Origin: Dendrobium chrysotoxum
Lineage: Eukaryota > Streptophyta > Magnoliopsida > Asparagales > Orchidaceae
NCBI GenBank assembly: GCA_019925795.1
Contig: CM034310.1
Coordinates: 11,986,764 to 12,050,763 of the forward strand
Direction: 5' to 3'
DNA length: 64,000 bases
The stretch's first letter is position 1. The number at the start of each line of letters is the position of its first letter. Below, piece after piece: positions 30,413-42,730 of this stretch. Made by a program: the position numbers and the translations under genes. The notes below the pieces were generated by a model. It saw only the letters and a program-made list of their open reading frames with translations. It ran no database searches and was not told where the DNA came from.

Positions 30413-31944
30413 TTTTGATGACTGATGATTTCTGAGTTTGATTATTTTCTTTTGGTTATGTTAGTTTTTATATTTGATTATATGTTTCCTATTTTATTTT
30501 TACTCACTTCTCATTTCCTTTTATTACTTGTTGTTTTTTATTTGAGTATTTATTTTGATGCAATTTCCTACTTGTTCTTGATTTATTGTTCTATTCCATT
30601 CAAAATCAGATCATTGCTCACTACTACTCATAAACTGGATTTCTGACTGAGAGTTTTGCCTTATTTTTGATTTGGAAGCTTGTAAGCAGTGATTGACTCC
30701 TTTGAATCTGTTAAAGAGAAGAAATGTTAATGATTGTTTCTCTTCCTTTAACTCCCTTTAATGGTGTATTATTTCTTTTGGATAAAAATCTTCTTCAAAA
30801 TTAAAAAGTTGATTTTTAAAATAAAGATTTGTTTTATCTTCCAACAGTAATCTACCTCATATGAATAGTGTTTTCAAAGCTTTGAATCAGTGTTATATTT
30901 TTCTTAATCAAGTGACTGCACTTATCATATGATGTATGGTTTTTATCTTGTGAATTACTCTTCCTTAGTATGGAGAGTGATTTCTATCTTCTCTTATGTC
31001 TGAAAGGTAATCTCACGACTGAGATTATTTAATGATTATGAAAGGAAGCAAGCTTACAAAAGATGCATAAAGAGCGCCAAAGTGAAAAGAGCCATAAATT
31101 GAGCTCAAAGCTGAAAAGATGTGTAATGTCGCCAAATTGGAAAGATACATAAAGTGTATCAAAAAAAATCAAAAGATGCACAAAGCACCAAACAAATTCA
31201 AAAAGAGGCTCAAAATGAGCCCATAAAGAAATAAGCTTTCTTCCCTTTCAGATCTTTAAATGTCTTAGAGAAATCCATGCGCCACTTAGTATTTTCAAAA
31301 GCTTGAGACGAAAAAATCATGATTTCTTATTCCTTACTTTGTAATACTATTTATCAGATATTTTTCTAGAATGAGGCTTGAAAGGATCTCTTTTCAAATC
31401 TAATTTCTTTTCTTCTGAATTAGACTTTTGTTTGAAAGGAATTTGAACCAGTAAGGTGTCAGAGGTAGGAGTTAGGAAAGTCGATTTTCCAAATTTTTTA
31501 ATTTTTAGCATTTTCGATCTTCTTCTTATGGGTTTTTAGATTAAAAATCATGGGAAAATTCTAATTTACTAGAGCAGATCGATTCAAAAAAAAATTATTG
31601 TTTTAGTTTGTGTTTTCTTTTTCTATGCTTTAGTTACTCTGTTTTTATTTTCTTTTGTTTTGTGTGTTTTTGGGATCCCTGATCTTTCCTCTCCTTCGTT
31701 CCTCTTCTTCATTTTTTCTTCACATCGTCCTATTTATTTTACTTTGTTTGTGATGTTTTAGTCTGTTGTTATTTTTTTTATTTCTGTTCCTCCTTTTTGT
31801 GATGTCAAAAAGAGAGCTGTTTTTTGTGGTGTAGTAGTTTCATTTATTGTATTGAATGTTATCACTGATTATCTTTTCTCGCATGTGCTTTAATTATTGT
31901 AATATGGTTGATTTGAAACTAATGAACAAATGTTTACCATCATC
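30413..31944 (+). other. C1 non-coding stretch between pol and 3' LTR
   Basis: This is the position where C2, C3 and C4 carry the extra ORF, but here there is only T-rich non-coding sequence. A 73-codon hydrophobic open stretch (30425-30646) is probably a T-richness artefact. Short A-rich degenerate repeats lie at about 31040-31225, with phrases such as AAAGATGCATAAAG, GAGCTCAAAG and AAAGATGCACAAAG. A GATGTCAAAAAGAGAG tract (31801-31816) matches the outermost polypurine copy of C2 and C4. No palindrome cluster is present. Confidence 0.7.
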
Positions 31945-31956
31945 AAAAAGGGGGAG
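31945..31956 (+). promoter_or_regulatory. C1 polypurine tract
   Basis: AAAAAGGGGGAG lies two bases before the 3' LTR start TGTTGC at 31959, preceded by CCATCATC-like sequence as in the other elements. Confidence 0.85.
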
Positions 31957-31958
31957 AT

Positions 31959-33811
31959 TGTTGCAAATCTAGGTTTCAGGATTATAATTTTGATGATAAC
32001 AAATATTTCTGTGTTCTATTTTTAATTGGCTAACATTTCAGGGGCAAACAATCGAATGTAACCCAAGCAAACTCAAGATCGGGTCAGCGTGTGTTTAAAT
32101 ATATTTTTTCCCTTTCTTGAGTCAAATGTAATGTAATTGATCCCCTAGCTAAGTAACCTTACACACACACACACTCAGGGGGAGAGTTTTAGTGATTTAG
32201 AGTTTCTGTTCATTTTTTATTCTGATTATCCTGGATGATATTCACATCATCCTGGATGATCGAGTGAAAATAGAAACCCTAATTAGGGTGACCAAGTTAA
32301 GTCAGTCTGATTAAGTTGATTGTCCTAGACGATCCTCTTATCGTACAGGATGATAGGCTCAAATCAAAAATTCTCAGCCGCCAGATCAAGTTAGGAAAGT
32401 TTTTATTTTTAGAGATTTGGTCTGATCGTCCTAGACGATACGTGTATCATCCTGGATGATCCATTACAATCATGCCTAAATTAGTCTAGTAATTAAGGAA
32501 AGCAATTAATGTCTGATTGATACGATCACATCATCCTAAATGATTGAAATATCTTACGAGATGATACATGCAAAATCTTGACCATCCTGAGTAATTCAAC
32601 CGGCTGAACAAAATGATCCTCTATATGATATGCCCATTTTTGAACTAATCATCTGGATGATAGAAATATCATCTGGATGTTTAAGTCTTTTTAAATCGTA
32701 CAGCACATTTTGTGCTTTCCGATCAGCACGATGCTTAGGATGATTTTGGCTGTTTTGAACTAATCGTACAGGATGATAGACATATCATCTCAGACGATCA
32801 AGTCATTATGAGATCGTCTAGCATAAGTTACCCTGATGAACAAAACTATTCTCTGGATGAAATTCCTGATTTACACTAGTCATCCCGGATGATCGCAGAA
32901 TCATACAGGACAATATGAACAAACTTTTCTTCTAATCGTCCAGAGAAACAAGATCGTTCAGGCTGAAATATGAGTTTTTACACTGATCATACAGGATGAT
33001 CCATCGATCATCCTAGATGATATGTGATGACCAGTTGAGATTTAAGACAATTTTTGAGCCCTCCTTTAAAAGATTTTTTTCTTTCAATAAGAAAAATCTT
33101 TTTCCACTTTCCTTTCTAGAGAAAACCTTGAGAGAGAGAGAGAGCGAGGATCTTATGAGGGGAGTTTGTGAGGGATTCACAAAGGTTGCTCCAAGCAAGA
33201 ATCTGAGTCATCTTCTCTGTTTGTCATCTCTTATCTTGTCGGTGTCTCTTGGGAGGATCATTCGCAAGAAGATTCTGGTTCTCTGCCTGCTTCAAGAGGA
33301 AGCAAAAGGAGTTGAGGTTCTCTACCTACTTCAGGAGGAAGCGAAAGGAGTCCAAGTTCTATGCCTGCTTCAGAGAAAGCGAAAGGAGTTCAGGTTCTCT
33401 GCCTCACCGGTTTGGTGGAAAGGAGGTTTTTATATAGGCTTCTCCACCTTGCTATGGGAGCAAAAGGTGAGTCACTTAGTGTTAGTACAATACCTGGAGG
33501 GGAGGCTTGGACGTAGGTCAAGTTGATCGAACCACTATAAAATCTGGTGTGTTCTTTCTGATTAATTTCTGCACTTTATTTTTTTGTTATTATCTGCTTG
33601 AGTGAAATCTCTGATTGATCTTTTTGTTACTGTGTTTACTTATTTTCGCTGGAAATTATCAAAAGATCTTTCCTGTTTCTCATGAATTTTTAAAACTACC
33701 AATTCACCCCCCCCCCCCCCTCCTCTTGGTTAGCCTCGAGACTAGTTCACAAGGGCTTAACATCCCTATCGAACTTTCAAGTGGTATCAGAGCATACCCA
33801 CTTGACTTTCA
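31959..33811 (+). repeat. C1 3' LTR (1853 bp)
   Basis: It matches the 5' LTR in every component: palindromes 32218-33020, (GA)n near 33130, 39-bp repeats about 33270-33400, GGTCAAGTTGATC at 33516-33528, TATAAAA at 33536-33542, poly-C near 33707-33720 (longer than in the 5' LTR), and the 32-bp extension 33780-33811. Confidence 0.9.
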
Positions 33812-33816
33812 GAATG
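33812..33816. other. C1 target site duplication, right copy
   Basis: GAATG is identical to 23682-23686. Removing C1 and one copy restores an in-frame G2 protease reading across the junction. Confidence 0.9.
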
Positions 33817-34771
33817 ATGCCTTCCACCCTTCATTAATGTATCAAGTACTCTCAGAAGAGAGTATAGCATTGTATCAAAGGTGATTTACAACCATTTTTT
33901 ATTCATGAAGTTAGTATATATGAAGTTGTTCCATACTATCTACCTAAGAAGTAGACAATTTTCTCTAAAAATCTCAAACTAGCTGAAGTAGAAGCAAAAG
34001 AAATAAAAGTAAAGAAAGAAAAATAAAAATAAAAGAAAAAAGAATAACATTTTTATCTCGAAAATGATGTTCACTTGTCACCTACCCCTCCCTCATAAAG
34101 AGGTGGTAGAATGGCACAACAATCTTAAGGGAGAGGTTGAGGATGGCAAAATCAAATAATATGATAAAATAAAAATTAATATATCCAAATAAGGGAGCCT
34201 ATAATATATATTAATTTGGAATCATTCTCATAGGATGAAACATATATGATTGAGAAAGACCCACATGCTGTAGAATATAGGAAATTTATCAATCCACTAA
34301 AGTTTGAGATTTCTATAGAAGCTGATAGTGACGAGAACAGGTTCCGAGTTGCTAAGGAAGATAATTCAAACTTATCTATCATGGAGAGGTTAAAAAGATA
34401 TGCAAAAAATATTACTTTAACCCCACTATCCCAAAATGATGTAAAGAGGATGGAGAAGAAAGCCTAACTTCCTTTAGATTCATATTGCAAACCTAATATC
34501 TTTGTATGTTCCACCAGTAAACCCCAAGAAGTGATGTAACCCTTGATGATCTATTCATGGATGAGATAATAAAACTTCCTTTTGATTGGTATTTGAATTG
34601 TGTACATAAATTTGCTAAGCAAGGTTTAATGCCTTCAAATTAGACTAGAGGTGAAGTCCAGCAAATTGAACACCTGTGGACTACAAAATATCATAAATAT
34701 ACATCGAGATCATGTGTTTGTTTTTTTACTCTATGTTCATTTAATGATGATGAATATTGCTTAGCAATTAT
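33817..34771 (+). pseudogene. G2 protease end and pro-pol linker
   Basis: It continues G2 protease with MPSTLH, a stop in place of Gln, then CIKYSQ, and DLQPFFIHEVSIYEVVPYYL, the block that follows the protease in Tat/Ogre polyproteins. A Lys/Glu-rich stretch (33980-34060) follows. The open piece 34246-34467 (PHAVEYRKFINPLKFEISIE, SIMERLKRYAKNI) looks like the linker that contains short 'RLG'-type words in Ogre pol. The end, near 34690-34771, still reads like coding sequence (FNDDEYCLAIID) and is cut by the next insertion. Confidence 0.6.
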
Positions 34772-36299
34772 TGACCTCATTTTTGTTTGAGGTCACTAGG
34801 ACTTTTCCCAGACCCTAGATCAATCCTAACCCCAGATCACTCTAGCCTCCACACGAATCCAGACCCTAGGATCTATCTACACCCTAGGATTCTCCCAGAT
34901 CAATCCAAACTCTAAGATCCTTTTAGACTCTAGATCCTAGGATCTTCTAAGACCTTAAGATTCTTTTAGACTCTAGACCCTATGATCTCCTTAGGCCCTA
35001 GGATCTACCTAGACCCTAGATCAATCTAGGCTCTAGGATTAATCCAGATCTTAGATTAATCCAGATTTAAATCAATCCTGACCCTAGATCTATTCAAACT
35101 CATGACCAACTTAGACCTTAAAACAACTTATTCAAAACTTAAATCAATCCAGATCTCAAGTTAATTCCAGCTTCTGATCAGTCAAAATCTTAGTTCAATC
35201 TAGATCCAAGTTAATCCATATCTCAAATTCATATAGATTTCAAACCTATTCAAACTTCAAATCAATCCTAACCTCACGAAAATCTTGATCTTAATTGAAT
35301 TCAAACATCAATCAAATCCAGACTTCAAATCTACCTAGACTTTAAACTTTTTCTGATCCTAACTCTATTTCAAACTTTGATCCTACCTTTGATCTAGCTA
35401 CAATCCTATCCTATCACTTATGATCATCCTAAATGATTATAAATGATTTGGATAATTGAAATCCAAACAATCAAATCCAAAACCCAAATCAAACCCATAA
35501 ATCCATGCCAAAATCCTAAGTCTAAAGGCCTTGCCCTAAAGGCCTTTTTCAGGGATTTTTAAACACTTCAAATTCTAGTCAAATGACCTCTAATTCAAAG
35601 TCTATTAATTGCATATTGATAGGACATGTCATTAGAGGTAACCCTCCAAATTTAAGCTCAATCTGAGACCTCTAACCCTAGAAATTGAATTGATTTTCAA
35701 AGGCTATAAAACCTTTAAATATTTATGGCCTATGCCACTGGACCTACCACCCAGTGGATCCTGACCATTAGAGCTAATTTTGAGGAGTTGGGAATTCATT
35801 TGGATTTAAATTATTAAAACACCCTTAATTAAATAATTTTGAAAATTTAAATAAATACCTCAAACTTCTAAAAATTATAACTATTTATAGAAAATTCAAA
35901 ATTGAACAAACTCAAAGGCTATAGACTTCTTTTAGGGTCTAATATTTATTAAAAATATCAAACTACCAAAACTAACTCAAATTTAAAAAGTCAACTTTTC
36001 GTCAAACTTTAAATCAAATTTAAGTCAAAACTTTAAACTTTCATAATAAAATATAGAAAAATCTAATTCCAGCAAACTTAGTTTCTAATTATTCATGTTA
36101 AGGTCTAATATTTAACAGAAATATCAAAACTTCACAAATTTTATTAAATCTGAAAGTCAACTTTTAACCCCATAATTAAATGATTAGAATAATACATAAA
36201 ATTTCAAATTTTGATAATTAATTTCAAATTCTAGAAAATATTAAATCAATGTTAAAATCACTCAACCAACCCATTAATACACAACAACCACTTCAAAGA

Positions 36300-36780
36300 T
36301 GAAGTTTTTATGATGGACTACACCGAGCTGCGGGGCTAAGTGTCCTAAGGAAGCCTCGTTCCATGAGCCCGGTGGCACAATGCCATGAGTGGATTTAATA
36401 GAGTATTAAAACTATAAAATTAATTAATTATTAATGATCCAATCAAGCTTAAAATCCTTAATCTAATTATATCAACCAGGTTTTTAGGCTGGACTACTCT
36501 GGGCTATGGCGCTACGTGTTCTAAGGAGGCTTTATTCCTCAAGCTGGTGGCACAACACCACGAACTGGTTAATAGCAAACATAAATTAATTCAAATCTTA
36601 AAATTAGCAACCAATCAAGCTTACTTAATATTTAATAACTTTTAAACTTTAAATCAAATCAAACTACTTAACTATACCGGTTACCACTGGATAACATAGG
36701 CCTACGAGGCTATTAAATTAGCCCCAATGAAGGTAAAATAAACTTCATGGTCTCGGTGAGCAACAAAGGTGGTAATCAAT
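36300..36780 (+). repeat. Three diverged copies of a 175-bp-spaced motif
   Basis: TGGACTACACCGAGCTGCGG, TGTCCTAAGGA and GGTGGCACAATGCCA (36313-36391) recur as TGGACTACTCTGGGCTATGG, TGTTCTAAGGA and GGTGGCACAACACCA (36490-36562). They recur more distantly at 36675-36775 (GGTCTCGGTGAGCAACAAAGG). Each copy contains small inverted repeats such as TGGCACAATGCCA. Confidence 0.7.
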
Positions 36781-37325
36781 AACCCTTTAAAATATACATT
36801 AAAAATCAATTTTAAAATATTAATATTTAAATTTTAATTAAAATATCTCTTAAGCTTCAAATAACCAGAATATCAAACAACTTTAACTAATTGCCCTGTA
36901 TAGGATATATCCAACCAACACAGCCTACCTCACACACTCTATATAGTTTGCTATGACAACCAGTTCTAGTCTTAGGTTAGGCTGGTGTTTTACTTTCCTG
37001 CTATTGTGTGCTATATTTTTTGAGCTTTCATTGCAAACTGGATGCTAGTAGTAGAATTGCTGTGATTATTTATTTAATTTCTATACTCTATGATATGATT
37101 GATGGACGTTAGATTTACCCCTAGATTAGGAACCATATATTTGCTAATTTAATCTTATGCAGGTGCTCATACTCATATAGGGCATAAAAGTTAAAGAGGG
37201 TAAAATAAATAAAGCTTTTAAAATTGACAATATTTTCTACAGGTGCTTTAGAAATTGTTAAGTCCCCCCTTTAAATTAAAAGAGCATAGCCAAGCGTGGC
37301 TGTGATTTGAGCATTCAAAGTTTTA

Positions 37326-37425
<100 letters not shown>

Positions 37426-39472
37426 CTACTTAGAATATTAAATTTACTGCTCATTTATAAGGATAACCTTACAAGTTGTTGCATCTAGAATTTAATTTTT
37501 ATTTAAATGTAATTTGATGTAAATTGAGTTGTAAGTCAAAGTGCTTAAAAATGGGATTAAGCATCTAATTCAAAATCCAAAGAGGAAGGGATATTCCTCA
37601 GGGGAGAGTCCCTCTCGATTTGGAGATCCAAATTAGGGTGATTTTAAATATCTAAAGAGAAAAGATAACACCCCTCTCAAGGGGGAGTTTCTTTTCATTT
37701 GGATATCAAGACCCGACGGATCCAAGTAGCCTACAGAAGGATAAGAAGTGAAGAATGAGAAGACATATTCTCAAAGTCACTTGAGTCTTAGTATTAGAAA
37801 TCTGGGCTTGTTGTTAGTGGTACCTATCCACTTTACTTTCTACAGACCCTAGATTATAATATTAAGAGGCATTTGCCTATGGACATTAACTTTTAATTGA
37901 TTTATCTATTAAAATTGATTATTTGATATTGATTGTGATATAGGATTGCATGTTTTTAGTAGTTTTTTGGTGATCGTACATGTCAATTTTTATTTAGCCT
38001 GGAACCTGATCGGAGACTCGTGAGGGATCATTAAAATTTTTTCTATTTTAATTAAATTTAAAATATTTAAGCTCACATAGCAACTCTAACATTTTAAGAA
38101 GTAATCCCGGGACCATCGGGAGTTCTCATAAGCATTCTTGATGAATCTTCTTTCTGTTTGTTAGGCACCTCCCCGCCTGTGGGTTTTGGCACCCACCTGA
38201 CCTATGAGGGTGCAAATCTATCAAGGGAAATCTATGCATTCTTCTAGGAAAAAATCTATTTTTAAGCCTTTTTAAAATTGCTTCATTCAAATTTTAAGTA
38301 TTTATCGAGTCAATTTGCATACATTATATTAGAAACCTATTAAAAATTGTCTAAATCTTTAATTGCATTTAATTTCATTTTCATATCACCAGACATATGT
38401 TAAGGGGCCAAATTAAAGACTACTCTAGATGTTAGCCCTATTCTTAAAAACCTATCTTAACTAATATCCCTACCACTCTTACATTAAAAGAACGGACTCA
38501 TAGTAATGAAGCGTTTAGGTGGTTTAGCTAGCTCCACAATCCAGGCTAGGGTAAGTCTAGATCTTGCATTACATTAGTTAGGTTCGGGCTACTAGTTTTC
38601 AATGCCTATTTTAGACTTAGGTTTTGAGCAAATCTCAAGTTATAAGACCTCAACCTCTGATAATCTAATTCCTACCTTCTAATAAAATTGACAGCTTCAA
38701 ACTTAAATCTATTTCAATCAAATTCAAGCCCAACACCTAGGTTAAGCTGGGGTGTTTTTGAAGTGATTCAGAATCTCAAGACACCTCCTTCCATTCCTCC
38801 TTTGGTTTCAGAAATAAGTGTTCAATATTGAACCATTTATGATTAAAATTTCCAATCCTCACCTCTTTTGACATCAAGCTTTGAAATCTTTTAAATTTCT
38901 ACAGCTATTTCAATCGAGAGTATTCATAGGAAACTTCGACTTCCCTACGGTGTAATTAACTATGAGGGTTTGCTCTCGTAAGAGATTTAGATACCCAAAC
39001 TAGTTTTTAAAATCAAGATTTTCAAAAACTTAATCAATTCTCTTTGGGAAAATTCAAGTTAAAATTAACGATCATTATTTTCATATTCAAATGATTGATA
39101 ATAATTGATATCTTCTTTCTTCAGGAGGATATATCATTCTATCATCTTAATCTTGATTATAAAATTAATGATAACTTATCTGTATCATTATAGTCAAACA
39201 TTCGATCAAAACCCATCTTGATCCTTTGGGATCATGTGTTATCTTTCCCTGGGTTGACTATAATAATTAGGATAAATTCAAAGGTTTTGTAATTTGAACT
39301 CATTATGGAATGATATGTTCACCTTTTGAGGTGATATATCATTCATAATGAAATGTTCGATTGTAAAACTAAAATTCTATAAAATTCAATTCTTCCAAAA
39401 AAAATTAATTATTTTCAAAATAATATTTTTTAATCAAATAGTAATATAAAATAATCTAGAATTTGATAGTCT

Positions 39473-40369
39473 CTTTTTGATAGGGCTATCAAAATTGGGT
39501 TACGGGTCGAGTTTGGGTCCAACCTGAAACTGACCCGACACTTTCGAGTCAACCCGAACCAGACTCATTTTTTCAAACGGGTCAGTTTTTCGGACCCGAA
39601 CCTGACCAGCTTCGGGTTTGGGTCAACCTGAACCTGACTCGCATAACTTGCTGCTTGGACGATGTTCCCTTCCAGTCCAAATCGAAAGTTACAACATTTT
39701 AATTTGAAGTAACGATGGGAGTTTGCTTATTTTGAAGGTAACTATCTCCCTTTGATGCCTTCTTCGTAGCTGTTCAACTTTGCTCCTTGGACAACGTTCA
39801 CTTCCAATCAGATCAGAAGTTATAACATTTTGATTATAAGTGATGACGGGAGTTTGCTCGCTCCTTGGACGATGTGGTGCAGTGCTGCATTGTCTCCGCC
39901 ATCGGCAATGCCCACTTCAACGCCTACGGCTCTCTGAATCAAGCCTCTTTCTTTATTCTAACAAACATGTAATCAAGACATGTAGAACCACCAGGCTCCT
40001 CCACTCATTACAATCAAGCCTCTTTCTTCGAACATGTTCGACTTTGCTCCTTGGATGATGTTCCCTTCCAGCTGGATCAAAAGTTATAACATTTTGATCG
40101 GAAGCAATGACGGGTGTCTGCTCATTTTGAAGGTAACTTTCTCCCTTTCATGTGCTTCCTTGTTCACTGCTGGCTAAATTCTGGGTCAAATTGGGTCAAA
40201 ACTAGGTCTCTAGGTCAACCCAAACCTGACCTAAAATTCAAAATGGGTCAAAAATTAGGACCCGAACCCGACCCGTTTTGGGTTTGTATTGACTCGAACC
40301 CAAAATTTTCATGACGGGTTCAAGTCAGGTTTTTAGGTCATGTCAATTTTTGACACCCCTACTTTTTGG
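39473..40369. mobile_element. Non-autonomous hAT-like element with 8-bp target duplication
   Basis: The element proper is 39481-40361 (881 bp). The left end is TAGGGCTATCAAAATTGGGT, and the right end, reverse-complemented, is TAGGGGTGTCAAAAATTGAC. The flanks are CTTTTTGA (39473-39480) and CTTTTTGG (40362-40369), an 8-bp duplication with one mismatch, as expected for hAT. Subterminal zones are rich in GGGTC/GACCC words in both orientations, and three copies of a 110-bp repeat lie inside. There is no transposase reading frame. It sits in the lead-in to G2 RT. Confidence 0.75.
39650..40160 (+). repeat. Internal triplicated repeat of the hAT-like element
   Basis: Copies at about 39650-39763, 39775-39870 and 40040-40160 share TGCT-CTTGGACGATGTTCCC, CTTCCAG, AAGTTATAACATTTTGAT, ATGACGGGAGTTTGCTC and TTTTGAAGGTAACT. 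Copy 2 is shortened. Confidence 0.75.
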
Positions 40370-41330
40370 TAAACATTAAATCTTTTAACAAACTATATTT
40401 GGAAACTTCAAATGATTTGGATGACTCTAAAGTTAGGGATGCACCTCCTAAACTTGAAGAGGAGATTAAATCCACAAACGATAATCTAAATGAAATAAAT
40501 CTGGGAATCAAAGAAGACCCTCATTTTATCTTCATCAGCTCTTTGTTGAATGAGGATGAGGTGAACAACATAATCAAGCTATTATCAAAATTCAAAGACT
40601 ATTTCACTTAGAGTTATGAAGAGATGCCTTGTTTGTCTCCAGGCATAGTAGTTCACAAGTTGGCAATTCAGCCAGACATGGTTCCAATCAAATAGGCACC
40701 TCGATGAATGCGACTCGACATCGAGCAGCAGGTTGTGGTTTAAGTTAAGAAGTTAATTGAAGCCAACTTTATCAAGGAAGAAAAATATTCAACCTGGTTA
40801 GCAGCATCATTCCAGTCAAGAAGAAGAATGGTTAAATATGCATATGTATCAATTTTATAAATTTAAATAAGGCTTATCCTAAAGTTGAGTTTTAGCTTCC
40901 TATATCGGAACTCATAGTATATATCGCTCCTCACATGCAATATTTTTCTTTATGGATGATTCATTCGGATATAATAAGATTAAGATGGATTACGAAGATG
41001 AAAAATATACAGCATTCAGAATGCCGATAGGGATTTATTGCTACAAAGTTATGTCATTCAGATTAAAAAATTCTGGAGCAACTTACCAACGAGCAATGAC
41101 AAGGAGTTTTAATGAACTCATCCACCACCAGGTGGAGTGTTATGTTGAAGATCTAGTCATTAAAAGTCTCAAAAGAGATGATCATTTATATGACTTGAGA
41201 ATTGCTTTCCAAAGACAAAGTTAATATAATTTAAACAAGAATCCTTTGAAGTGTGCCTTTGGCATCACTTCAAGTAAATTTTTGGGTTTTGTGGTTTGAC
41301 ACCTCAGAATTATAATTGATCTGAATTAAA
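40366..41330 (+). pseudogene. G2 reverse transcriptase
   Basis: The lead-in 40366-40611 (INLGIKEDPHFIFISSLLNE, IIKLLSKFKDYF) is the conserved block before RT in Tat/Ogre. SYEEMPCLSPGIVVHKLAI and KKLIEANFIKEEKYSTWLAA follow with stops. The open piece 40952-41224 has GYNKIKMDYEDEKYTAFRMP, IYCYKVMSFRLKNSGATYQR and CYVEDLVIKS: the catalytic YVDD box is YVED, an Asp-to-Glu change. CAFGITSSKFLGFVV near 41250-41300 ends the domain. The middle palm block with the first Asp is frame-disrupted near 40830-40930. Confidence 0.8.
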
Positions 41331-42730
41331 TCAAAGCAATAATAGAAATGTCATCACTTAAAAACCTTACCAAATTGAGATATTTCCAAGGTCAATTAGC
41401 TTATCTTAGAATATTTATATCAAACCTTTCAGGTAAATGTCAACCGTTTGCAGCATTATACAAGAAAGATGCTCCATTTAGGTGGGATGAGAATTGCCAG
41501 AAAGTTTTCAACAGTATAAAGTAATATTTAACAAATCCACCAGTACATGCAGCCCCAATACCAGGGAAGCCATTGAACCTATATATGATAGCCTTAAGTG
41601 AATCTCTTGGCGCCTTATTAGCTCAGGCTAATAAGGAAGGATAAGAGAACACAGTTTATTATTTATGTTGATGTTTACTTTCCACTAAAGTAAATTATCC
41701 TCCGATTGAGAAGTATTATTTAGTCTTAATATTCATTGCTCAAAAGTTGAGGCATTGCATGCTTTATCATTAAGTAAAGTTGTTATCCAGAATAAACCCA
41801 TTATAGTATTTGATGACTCGACCAATGCTATAAGGAAGATTAGCTCAATGGTCAATGATTCTATCATAGTTTGATATTATGTTCATCCCTTTATGAGCAA
41901 TGAAAGGATGAGTTATAACAAACTTCCTAGTAGCTCATCCAGTGTATGATGATTGCCCGATAAATGATGAACTACCAGATGAATAAATCATGAAACTTCA
42001 GTCAAATGAAAAATCCATTTGGTAATTCTATTTTGATGGTGCTTCTTCCAATCAACAAGGAGTGTCAGATGATATTTTCTCAGGGTAAGCCAGAATTGGC
42101 CTAATATTCGTCACGCTAGATAAATGTCAGATGTATTACTCTTACAATATGTCAGAATCTTGTACGAACAATAAAGATTAGTATAAGGCATTGATGAATG
42201 GCTTATAAATGACAATCTTAAATGAGATCAAACAGATTAAAATCTTTTAAGATTCCTATCTTGTACTTATTCAGGAGGCCAAATTTTACAAAATATTGAA
42301 AGAGACTTATCATCAACATACAATGCATATGTTAGAACAAACCCCAAATGTGATGTTATACAAGATGCCTCATGGAAAGAATTCCTCAGTAGATGATCTC
42401 ACTAAGTTAGCTAAAGCACTAGCATGTCTAGAAGGAGATTCAATTTTGGCAGAGGTGCAAGGTCGATAAGTTTTGTCTCCTATAGATTTAGAATACAAAA
42501 ATAAAAAAACCTTCAGCTGAGGTGAAAATTATTTTAGTAGTAGACGATGAAGTGGTGGATTGGAGAAAACTCTTCATCAAATACTTGCAAGAAAATAAGC
42601 TCCCTCATGACAAATCTATAGTAGATCAAATCAAAAGAAGATCATTATCTTATGCTCTGATTAATGACACCTTATGCAGAAGATCATTCGATCAGATATG
42701 ATTGCAGTGTTAATATAAATCAAATGCAAG
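41331..42730 (+). pseudogene. G2 RNase H and second archaeal-type RNase H
   Basis: First come connection/RNase H blocks: PFRWDENCQKVFNSIK near 41478, then LYMIALSESLGALLAQANKE near 41580 and VNYPPIEKYYLVLIFIAQKL near 41692. A second, separate RNase H signature follows: FYFDGASSNQQGVSDDIFSG near 42020 and MSESCTNNKD-YKALMNGL near 42150. Two RNase H domains in this order, the second of archaeal type, are the defining trait of the Tat clade. Stops are numerous. The text TPNVMLYKMPHGKNSSVDDLTKLA near 42340 leads to the integrase. Confidence 0.75.

Larger units (their letters stand above)
23687..33811 (+). mobile_element. C1: complete sirevirus-type Ty1/copia element (10.1 kb)
   Basis: Both LTRs (23687-25529 and 31959-33811) start TGTTGC and end TTGACTTTCA, and are flanked by the duplication GAATG. 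The internal order is primer site, gag, protease, integrase, RT, RNase H, a 1.5 kb non-coding stretch with a polypurine tract, then the 3' LTR. There is no env-position ORF. In the first 205 bases the LTR pair differs at about eight sites by eye, mostly transitions, so the insertion is not recent. Stops, frameshifts, a protease DSG to DSR change and a lost integrase Asp make it non-autonomous. Confidence 0.92.

Noticed and set aside
33017..33526. 169-codon open frame with a 13-residue repeat
   Set aside because: It lies wholly in the C1 3' LTR; the protein repeat is only the 39-bp DNA repeat read in frame.
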